From Verrucomicrobiota bacterium (lineage in GTDB: Bacteria; Verrucomicrobiota; Verrucomicrobiia; Limisphaerales; SIBE01), in assembly GCA_016209525.1 (NCBI GenBank), contig JACQWK010000316.1, forward strand, positions 1 to 63,013: 63,013 nt of DNA, written 5' to 3'. A program made the translations under genes and the position numbers. Shown here piece after piece: positions 8,034-16,400 of this stretch (positions are counted from its first letter, which is position 1; each line of letters opens with the position of its first letter). The notes below the pieces were generated by a model. That model was not told the origin of the DNA and ran no database searches. It saw nothing but the letters and a program-made list of their open reading frames with translations.

Positions 8034-8966
8034 TCATGCGAGGTCGGTCGCGCATGCCAACCGCGAACCGAAGCCGCCGACGTCAGGAGGCTCAAATCGT
8101 CGTTCCCGGCCGTTTTCATTTCGCAAGGCGCGGTCCACTTCGGGCGTGATGCTCTGCGCCGGTAGCGCGCGAAGATCAGGAAAGCGACCGAACGCGTCCC
8201 TACCAGGGGCAGGTGTTTCAGGCTCGTGATCAATTGAGGAGTCCTCTCCTCGAGCGTAAGGAAGCCGGCCCAACGCGGCCGCCGCCACGCGATATTTCGA
8301 CACGGGCTGTGGCTGCAGCGCGAATTCTTGAATCAGACACTTGAATAACGCCGGCAACTGGCTGCGAAACTTCAATTCGAGCACGGCCTGATCGGCCAGC
8401 AAGCGCTGCCCGGCGGAAGTGTCATCGAAGGCCACGCCCGAAATCGCCGCCGTTTCGAGGTTTTCATCCAACGTCAGCCGCAACAGGCTCTCGGCAGAGT
8501 TCCGAACCCAAGCCGCGCGCCGATACCGAATCTGGCACATGGGGCGCAATCCTCGGAAAAGCAGACGCCGATGGAACCAATAACCGCCCCAACCGCGATC
8601 CGCGTCATCCTCCCCCAAACGGTCCAACTCTTGGATTGTGGTTGGCGTGCGCCGTTTGCTGACTCGACCGTTTGTCTTGAGCTTCCGCTCAAGAAAGATG
8701 CTTCGATGATGGTCGTATCGGCGGACGCGGTATTTGCTCCGCGCGAAGGAACCCAACCGCCGCAACACGTGAAATTCGGGCGTGTCGAAATAGAGGCTCG
8801 TGATGGAGTAGGCATTGCCCTGGGCCGGGTCGGCATAAGGGTCTGGATTCAAGTGCTCGCAAGCCCAGTGGCCGATCTCCTGGGCGAGCGCCCGCGGCAC
8901 GAGAAATTTGAGTTCGCAGGCGGGTTCACGCCTCCGGTCGGTGATGAGTGACGGCGACACAACCAT
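8034..8966 (-). CDS. VTC-domain protein (polyphosphate polymerase-like)
   Basis: 310 residues from the ATG at 8966. The tunnel-fold VTC domain is visible: CELKFLVP at the N-terminus, YSITSLYFDTPEFHVL, the basic cluster KYRVRRYDHHRSIFLERKLK, and LELKFRSQLPALFKCLIQEF near the end. In yeast Vtc4 this fold polymerises ATP gamma-phosphate into polyphosphate using such basic residues; bacterial members are linked with DUF4956 and CotH but mostly uncharacterised. The last 60 residues (after ALGRLPYARGEDSS) look atypical and may be extended or altered sequence. Probably co-transcribed with the DUF4956 gene. Confidence 0.88.
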   Translation of the reverse strand: MVVSPSLITDRRREPACELKFLVPRALAQEIGHWACEHLNPDPYADPAQGNAYSITSLYFDTPEFHVLRRLGSFARSKYRVRRYDHHRSIFLERKLKTNGRVSKRRTPTTIQELDRLGEDDADRGWGGYWFHRRLLFRGLRPMCQIRYRRAAWVRNSAESLLRLTLDENLETAAISGVAFDDTSAGQRLLADQAVLELKFRSQLPALFKCLIQEFALQPQPVSKYRVAAAALGRLPYARGEDSSIDHEPETPAPGRDAFGRFPDLRALPAQSITPEVDRALRNENGRERRFEPPDVGGFGSRLACATDLA

Positions 8967-9064
8967 GTGATTGCTTTCATCGAGACATGCGCAAGGCGCC
9001 CGCAAAGTCCGCAACGTTTGCTTTTTGGCGGAGACCGAGTCATGGTTTCAGTCACCATAAGAAC

Positions 9065-9981
9065 ATGAAACGTCAAGGCGCGCGTTCTCGGAGAATTAGC
9101 GGCTTACTAATGGCTACTGCGATATTGGGCTCTCTTGACCCTTCCGGTGTGGCCGAAGCCCCGAAGTGTTTCCCTCCTCCGCAGGACCTGATTGGCTGGT
9201 GGCGGGGTGAGGCTGACGCGCTTGATTTTGTGAACGCCCATCACGGCAGTCTGAAGGGAGGCCCCGGCTTTTTCATTGGACGAGTCGGCGCCGCATTTTC
9301 GTTGAACGGCTCCACCGACTTCATCGAGGTGCTGGACCATGATGCGTGGGCGTTTGGCAAGAATGATTTCAGTATCGAATTCTGGGTCAGTTTTCGCGGA
9401 CTCAGTGCGTCCACAGACGTTGCCCGTCCAGCGGCGGTTTTCGTCGCCAGCGACGAAGGTCCAGGCAACGTGAACAAATGGTTCTTTTCTCTCGGCGGCG
9501 GCAGCCTTTGTTTCCTGGTGAACAGTCCATCAGAAAACGTGACGATGTTCCTGGTTCGAGCGCCGTTCGCTCCGACTCTCAATCAATGGTACCACCTGGT
9601 CTTGGTGCGCGGCGGCAACGTTTTTACCGTCTATCGCGACGGGGTGGTGATCGGTACTGAAACTGCCGCGGTGTCTGTGCCCAATGCGAAGGCCCCGTTG
9701 ACGATTGGCCAGGCCGAGGGGGGGGTCTTCCTCAACGCGCGGCCGGCCGCGTCCTTCTGGACCGGCCGCCGTCGCTGAAGATCACTCGCTCGGCCCAAAT
9801 CGTTGTGATCGCTTGGCCCGCTTGGGCACAAGAGTTCAGCCTTCAAGCCTCGACCACCGGTTCGATGCCGCCGAGCAGTTGGACCAATGTCGGCGCCGCA
9901 TTCCAGACCGTCGGCGACGACATCATCGTCACACTGCCGGTTGCGCCGGACAGCAAATTCTTTCGGCTGAACTACCCTTGA
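9065..9981 (+). pseudogene. Secreted LamG-domain protein, frameshifted at a run of eight G
   Basis: From the ATG at 9065 come a signal peptide (GLLMATAILGSLDPSGVAEA) and a LamG/concanavalin-like domain (LIGWWRGEADALDFVNAHHG, FSIEFWVSFRG, NQWYHLVLVRGGN). The frame stops at 9778, soon after an 8-G run at 9718-9725. In another frame the DNA then encodes SLKITRSAQIVVIAWP and QEFSLQAST up to KFFRLNYP and a TGA at 9979-9981, a typical C-terminal tail of such proteins. One extra G would join the two, though part of the LamG end (usually FLNGxIDDVxxYNRAL) is still missing. Likely a surface protein in life; now broken, or mis-sequenced at the homopolymer. Confidence 0.75.
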
Positions 9982-10299
9982 GCGGAAGCGAATGATCCGG
10001 CGGCGAGGGCTTGTCTTCGAGATCATGCCGTAAGTCTTCAATGAGGAAGCGTGATCCCGGAATTTTGCTGACTCTGGCGACGCCGGTATCCGTCTAGATG
10101 GATACCAGATTCCTGGCCCGAGAACTGCTAAAAATGGGTCACGGGAGGTGTGCTGACTGTTTGGTAGAGTGCCGCCCGCCCCGATTGGGGCGGGCTCCTT
10201 TGTTTGAGCCTGGGTTCGCGCGAGGGAGGCTTTGGGTCTATAGACCAAGGTCATGTGGGGCAAGCTTCCCAGCCTCAGGACTTCTGATCCCATTGAATT

Positions 10300-12564
10300 C
10301 TACCGCCGCACGCGGAAGTATCTCATGGCGTCGGACGGCGTGACTTTGTAGGACGGGGAGGCGGCGCCTTGGACTGCGGACCATGGACCCGCAACCGATA
10401 CGGACGATTCCAACGTCCCTTCTGTCCAACTGATCTCAACCTGGGTGCCTGATCGAGCGATCGTCACCTTAGGTCCCTGGCCTCCACCCATCGTGATGGG
10501 GGCCACGGCTGCGTACGTCTGTCCGAACCTCAACTCATCGAAGAGCATTTCCGCGTGGGGCCGGCTGTTGTTCGCTTGCGGGTTGCCCGCAAACGGCCGG
10601 ACCCGGTTGAAGGAATAATCAAACGAGTCGAGCGATTGTGCCGAGGCTGTGGCGAGAGTGGGTTCGGCATCCAGGGCTGGATTGACCCAAAGATAGGCGT
10701 CGTCATTGCCGTCCTTGTGATCGATCCGCACGACGACGAAAGACACTTTGTCAAACGGCGCGGTCGAGCCTTGACGATTGGCCAACGCTCCGTCCGGAAG
10801 GAGCGCCCAAGTGTTTTCGGGAGCGCCGGTGCTGCCGCCAATCGCGAGTTGTTCCGTGCTGCTGGCCAGCGTGGAATTGAACAGCGACACGTTGGCGGCG
10901 CGAGGATAGATGTTGTCCGGTTCGGTCACATTGTTGGTGATCGGCCCGATGCGCTGGCCCAGGAAACTGAACCACGAGGTCGTGCCCGTCGCACCGCGCA
11001 CGCTGGGCAATTCGCGGAATGGCTGCGAAGTGCCGTTCAGGCCAGTGACATAACCTTTGCCACTCGAAGTGAGCAAGGCGTTGCCCTTGGCATCGGTGAA
11101 GGCCAGGCTGCCCGCCTGGATGACCGCGCTTGCGGCGGGCGAGTTGTTGGCTTGCCAAGTGTTGCCCCAACCCGTTCCCCCGGCTTTTCCGGGCAGCTCT
11201 CCGGCCTGGTAATCGAAGCCTTCATAAGCAATCAGCCCACCTGTGGGTTGTCCGCCGCCGCCGGTTTGACCACCGCCGCCGGTGACTGCGACGATCGGGC
11301 CGGGCGGTCTCGGCACCGTTGAATTGTAACCGGACTTGCTGATATAGACATCGTCGAAGAAGACAGCGTTTGCGCTGTTGTTGCCGAGGAAAACGCGGGT
11401 GAGATCCGGCAGCGTCGGAGCGCCACCCGCTCCTGCAGGATCGCCGGCAGGATTCCGATCGCCGGTGTAATCGGCGTGCAATTTCGTGCGCGTCGCATCG
11501 CCTTGTTTCTGGAGCCAGACGGTGAATATGTCGCCCGTGTCGATGGGATTATTTTTGACATCGATCCAAAGGTTGTAGGTCTGCCCTGATTCAAGAGCCG
11601 GCGGCAAAAAGTCCGTGGCGGCGCCGACGCCGTTGCGCGCTCCAACCATCAAATCCCCTTGCTCATTGGAGATGAACGCGGCCGGCCCGACCCCGCCCGC
11701 ATCCGTCGCGTCCCCCACAAACCGCAAGGAGCGATCGGTCAAGCCCGCGAGGCTGCGGACCTCGGTGGCAGGATCGCCCTGCACGTAAAAGCGCGCGAAC
11801 AGAGTGCGCTGCTCCTCTTGTTTCACCGCGAGGTCGGCCAATCCGAGCAAGGCGATCCGGGCCGTGCCCGACATGTTGACCATCCGGTTGCCGTTCACAT
11901 TCACGATCTGCGAATTTCCGCCCAAGTCGCCCCACCACTTGCTGGGGAACGGCCCCAGGTCGTACAGGTCAAAACCTTCCAGCAAAGCCCAGTTGGCCGC
12001 GATGCCGTCGATGGCAGCCACAGTGGCGGAGCTCGTGATCGATTCGTTGCCGCGCCGCACGGTCAAGGTGAAAGTCTTGGTCTCGTTGATGGCGACTTTG
12101 GTATTGCCGACGCCTGAAACGCTGCTTGCAAGAACGTTGCCGACGCCTTGGTCAATCTCGATTTGCGTGGCGTCTTTGCTCACGTCCCACCGCAAGGTGA
12201 TGGAGTCGCCTTTGGCGACGGCCGGCAGATCGGCTTTGAAAGTGGTGACGGCTAGGGGTTGTGTGACCGTCGTCGTCGGTTTGGGCGTGCCCGTTTGGAA
12301 AAGCGCCGTGATCTCTTCCTGCGCGAGCGCGCGGTTCCAGAGAGCCACGTCGTCGATCATGCCGTCAAAGAAGAAGGTTCGGTTCGGACTGCCGGCACTG
12401 CCCCGCCGAATACCGCCGATCGAGGTCGTGTTGGCCGTGAGCGGCCGTCGCGGATCGATGACCACATCGTCGGGCACACCGTCAATGTAAAGCGTGGCCA
12501 GCATGGTGCCCGCTTCGTCCGTCTGCACGAAGACGATGTGGTGCCAGGAGTCGTCATACGCCAT
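10300..12564 (-). CDS. 3' part of an interrupted LamG surface protein
   Basis: 754 residues in the same frame as the gene fragment at 12565-13050, separated only by a TAA (12565-12567). It begins in the middle of a LamG domain (DDSWHHIVFVQTDEAG, FFFDGMIDDVALWNRALAQEEI). An Ig-like domain follows (ITLRWDVSKDATQIEI), then two concanavalin-like/LamG-type regions (FARFYVQGDPATEV, GTGWGNTWQANNSP) separated by a glycine-rich linker (VTGGGGQTGGGGQPTGG), and a C-terminal MRYFRVRR tail. The ATG at 12564 is unlikely to be a true start because it would yield half a LamG domain and no signal peptide. Confidence 0.8.
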   Translation of the reverse strand: MAYDDSWHHIVFVQTDEAGTMLATLYIDGVPDDVVIDPRRPLTANTTSIGGIRRGSAGSPNRTFFFDGMIDDVALWNRALAQEEITALFQTGTPKPTTTVTQPLAVTTFKADLPAVAKGDSITLRWDVSKDATQIEIDQGVGNVLASSVSGVGNTKVAINETKTFTLTVRRGNESITSSATVAAIDGIAANWALLEGFDLYDLGPFPSKWWGDLGGNSQIVNVNGNRMVNMSGTARIALLGLADLAVKQEEQRTLFARFYVQGDPATEVRSLAGLTDRSLRFVGDATDAGGVGPAAFISNEQGDLMVGARNGVGAATDFLPPALESGQTYNLWIDVKNNPIDTGDIFTVWLQKQGDATRTKLHADYTGDRNPAGDPAGAGGAPTLPDLTRVFLGNNSANAVFFDDVYISKSGYNSTVPRPPGPIVAVTGGGGQTGGGGQPTGGLIAYEGFDYQAGELPGKAGGTGWGNTWQANNSPAASAVIQAGSLAFTDAKGNALLTSSGKGYVTGLNGTSQPFRELPSVRGATGTTSWFSFLGQRIGPITNNVTEPDNIYPRAANVSLFNSTLASSTEQLAIGGSTGAPENTWALLPDGALANRQGSTAPFDKVSFVVVRIDHKDGNDDAYLWVNPALDAEPTLATASAQSLDSFDYSFNRVRPFAGNPQANNSRPHAEMLFDELRFGQTYAAVAPITMGGGQGPKVTIARSGTQVEISWTEGTLESSVSVAGPWSAVQGAASPSYKVTPSDAMRYFRVRR

Positions 12565-13050
12565 TTACGTGGAGAACTTATGGCCTCCCTGCTGGTTGGC
12601 GTTATTGCGGATGTAGATGTCCACGGAGCCATCGGCGGCGGTGTTATGGGTGCCAAGGTTGAACAACGGCTGGTTGGCGGTGGTGGATGCTTCGGAAAAC
12701 ACGCGCTTGTCTTGTTGATTGGGCGGTCCGTTCACCCAAAGAGACACCGTGAAGTTCGTGTGCTTCGTATAAAGCGATAACAGGTCAGTCGCCAGGTTTT
12801 CGCGCTCTAGCATCGTGGAGCGAGCGGCGGTGAACTTGAACGCCTTGCCCCATTTACCGGTGACGACGTCGGCGGCGGTGAGGTTGATCAAATTCATGTC
12901 GTATCCACGGGCGATGTCGGGAGTTTTCGTCCCTTGGACTTCGTCGAGCGGCCAGTAGGCGACCATGCCATTGCGAAGATCGGCGGCTTGAACCAAGAGC
13001 AGATTCAATGCGAAATAAACAGCGAGGCTCAGATACATCATAGATTTCAT
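12565..13050 (-). CDS. 5' part of the interrupted LamG surface protein
   Basis: 161 residues. A clear signal peptide (MYLSLAVYFALNLLLVQAAD) precedes the front half of a LamG domain (NGMVAYWPLDEVQG, WGKAFKFTAARS, NFTVSLWVNGPP), ending at HKFST before a TAA. The next codon is ATG and the LamG domain then continues in frame through the 10300-12564 segment, so a single base change has split one 916-residue gene. CAA (Gln) to TAA would be the simplest route. The product as it stands would be a secreted half-domain, presumably unstable. Confidence 0.82.
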   Translation of the reverse strand: MKSMMYLSLAVYFALNLLLVQAADLRNGMVAYWPLDEVQGTKTPDIARGYDMNLINLTAADVVTGKWGKAFKFTAARSTMLERENLATDLLSLYTKHTNFTVSLWVNGPPNQQDKRVFSEASTTANQPLFNLGTHNTAADGSVDIYIRNNANQQGGHKFST

Positions 13051-13147
13051 AGGCCTTCAAAATACGGTCGGATTATTGCTTTCTTCAGAAAGGAATCTTT
13101 GATCGCGCTCAAGTGATTTAAGATCGAAAGACCGTTTCTGCTTGGAA

Positions 13148-13250
13148 ACCGTGGGATAGACGACGGGCCGGCGTTTGTAGTCCCGGCTTTAAGCCGGTCG
13201 GGGCCGCCTCAAGGCGGGACTACAACCCTTTTCCGCGTCGTCCATCCCGT
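13148..13250. repeat. Palindromic repeat, GTAGTCCCG core with ACCGTGGGAT termini
   Basis: Outer arms ACCGTGGGATAGACGACGGG and its near-inverse (CGTCGTCCATCCCGT) enclose the GTAGTCCCGGCTTTAAGCCG core. Relatives lie at 18844-18947 and 25458-25568, and the same core sits in the element at 1-118. Confidence 0.8.
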
Positions 13251-13308
13251 AATCTTGTCAGTCTGTATTTGCAATGCTTTGATCGGCCAATCCAGGAACC
13301 GACGGAGA

Positions 13309-13378
13309 GGAGCGCGGGCGGCTCGCCCGCGAGATTCGCAGTCCCTTCCGAAGCGGCGGGCGAGCCGCCCGCGCTCCG
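13309..13378. repeat. GC-rich hairpin (GCGGGCGGCTCGCCCGC arms)
   Basis: GAGCGCGGGCGGCTCGCCCG is answered by GGCGGGCGAGCCGCCCGCGC. It lies upstream of the CotH gene and accounts for the spurious upstream extension of that reading frame. Confidence 0.8.
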
Positions 13379-13473
13379 GCCCGATCGCCGGTTTTTGGAC
13401 CGATGCTGCGGCGAATTGGCTTGGAGAGCTTTCTGTGTTCCCTTTCACTCTGCCGAAGCGGTCTGATTTTCCG

Positions 13474-16400
13474 ATGACAAATCGTCTTGTTTCTCATTGC
13501 TGGCCCGGCTTGCTGGGAATGCTGTGCTGCAACTTGTGCTGTGACAGCGGCCTGATCGCCGCCGAACCCGACGTCATTCCGCCGAGGATCGCGTCAATGG
13601 AACCTCCGCCGGGAACTCTCGAACATTTGACGAACGTGATCATCACGTTCACCGAACCGGTGGCGGGTGTGAGCGCGGCCGATTTGTTTCTCGGGTCGGA
13701 ATCCGCTACCGCCGTTGTGGGTTCGGGGGCCCGTTACAGCTTCGCGTTCCGGCAACCTCCGGCTGGCCCGGCCCAACTTCGGTGGGACGCCGACACGTTG
13801 ATCACGGATTTGGCTTCGCCCGCGAACCGTTTCGATCCTGTTCCTGCCGGAACGTTGGAATACCTGATCGTCGATCGGACGCCGCCGACGGTTGTGGAGG
13901 TCACTCCCGGGCCAGGCTTGACAGTTCGGAACTTCACCCAAGTTGAGATTCGCTTCAGCGAACCAGTCGAAGGAATTGACGCGTCCGACTTGCTGATCAA
14001 CGGCGTTGCCGCGACCAAAGCGACCGGAGAAATGTCCGGCCCTTACCGATTCCAATTCGCCCAGCCGCCGCCGGGCCGCGTGCGCTTTTCGTGGTCGGCG
14101 AACCACGCGATCCACGATCTCGCCGCCCCAGCAAACCCATTTCTCGCCGGGGAAGATTGGTCGCTCGAACTGAATCCCGCGTTCGGCTTGCCGCTGGTGC
14201 GTCTGAACGAATTCCTGTCCTCCAATATCGCTGCAGCCGGATTAAAGGATGAAGATGGAGAATTGCAGGATTGGATCGAGATCTACAACCATGGCCAGTC
14301 CATGGCGAACCTCGAAGGCTGGTCGCTCACGGATGATCGCGAAGATCCGGGCCGCTGGGTTTTTCCGGCCGTATCGATCAGCCCTGGCCAGTTTCTGATG
14401 ATCTTCGCGTCCGGCAAGGATCGCCGACCGGCCGCAGCCGGGGCAAAGCTGCACACCAATTTCAAATTGAACCCAGCCGGGGAACATCTGGCGCTCCTCA
14501 ACCCGGAATCGCCGAGGGTGGCAGTTTCGGAGTTCAGCCCGTCGTACCCGGAACAGCGCAATGATTATTCCTACGGCTACGACTCCGAGGGCCGGCTGCG
14601 TCATTTCCGCACGCTCACGCCGGGCGCGGCGAACGGCACCAGCGCTTTGGAAGGAGTCGTGCCTGCGCCAAACGTGAATATCACGCGGGGTTGGTTTGAC
14701 GCGCCGTTCACGCTGAGCCTCTCGTCGCCGCTGGCCGGCGTCACGCTTCGCTACACGACAGACGGAAGCGAACCGACCGAAACGAACGGACGCGTCTATT
14801 CAGAGCCGTTGCGCCTTGCCAGCACGACGACTTTGCGGGTGGCTGGTTTCAAGCCCAATATGCTTCCGTCCGCGGTGAACACGCACACCTACTTATTCGC
14901 GGACGACATCCTCCGCCAGCCTCAGAATCCGCCAGGCTATCCGGCCACTTGGGGGACTCATGGAACAGGATTCTCCAACCGCATCGTGCCGGCGGATTAC
15001 GAAATGGACCCGGAGATCGTAACCAACAAACTCTACAGCGGGATCATGAAGGATGCGCTCCTCGCTCTGCCAACCATGTCGGTCGTCGTCCGCATCGACG
15101 ACCTGTTCGGCTTGGCGAACGGAATCTACACCCACCCGCTGAACCGAGGAGCGGCCTGGGAACGGCCTTGCTCTTTCGAGTATCTCCCGAACGACGGCTC
15201 GCGTGGATTCCAGGTCAGCGCTGGAGTTCAAATTCAAGGCAACGCGGCTCGCGAACCGCAAAAGCAGCCGAAACATCCGTTCCGAATCGTCTTCAAGGGC
15301 GATTATGGCCCGGCGCGGTTGGAGTTCCGCCTCTTCCCGGACTCGCCGATCACAAGCTTCGACACGCTGGTGCTTCGCGCAGATTTCAATGTTTCCTGGC
15401 TGCATTGGGATCCCAATCAGCGCGCCCGCGGGCAACGAACACGCGATGCCTGGATGAAGGACTCGATGCGCGCCATGGGCGGCCTGGCCAGCCACAACCG
15501 CTATGTTCACCTTTTTATCAACGGGCTCTATTGGGGCATTTACGATCCGACCGAGCGACCCGATGGCGCGTTCGCCGCTTCCTACCTCGGCGGGGAGAAA
15601 GAGGCGTACGATGTCATGAACGAAGGCGCCGTGGTGGACGGCGATATCAGAGCTTACAACAGCATGCTCGCGATCACAGGTCTGACGAATGCCGCAGCGT
15701 TCACCCGCATGCAACAATATTTGGACCTCACGCAGTTCATCGATTACATGCTGCTTCACTTTTACGGCGGCCACCAAGACTGGGGGCAAAACAAGAATTG
15801 GTATGCCGTTCGACCGAAAGACGGGCGCTTGGGATTCTTTTATGTCCCGTGGGATGGCGAGTTGATCTTGGACAGCCCGTCTCAAAATCGAGTTTCCAAT
15901 ACGGACACTCCGTCGGGCCTGCACACCAAGCTCGTCGCCAGCTCCGAATACCGGCTCGCGTTCGCCGATCGCGTCCAGAAACATTTCTTCAACGGGGGAG
16001 CGCTCATTCCAGCAGCCGTGCAGGCGCGGTGGCTGAAGCGGGCGCGCGAGGTCGAACTCGCCATGGTGGCGGAGTCGGCCCGTTGGGGAGATTACCGCCG
16101 GGACGTCCATCCTTACCAAAGCGGACCCTACGTGCTCTTCACTCGAGATAATCAGTGGCGCGCCGAGCAGAATCGACTGTTGTCGCAGTATTTCCCGCAG
16201 CGCACGTCCGTGGTGCTGGCACAACTGCGCGCGGCCGGATTGTATCCGAAAGTCGCCGCGCCCGAATTCAACCAGTTTGGCGGCCGAGTGCAACGTGGCT
16301 TCTCGCTGACCCTGCGCGCGCCGGAGGGATCGGTCTATATCACAACGGATGGCAGCGATCCTCGCACTCCATTCACCGGCACAGCCGCTGCCGCCGCGAC

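Noticed and set aside
9631..10293. Minus-strand 220-residue frame over the end of the LamG pseudogene
   Set aside because: The plus strand encodes recognisable LamG and tail sequence; the minus frame has no signal or domain.
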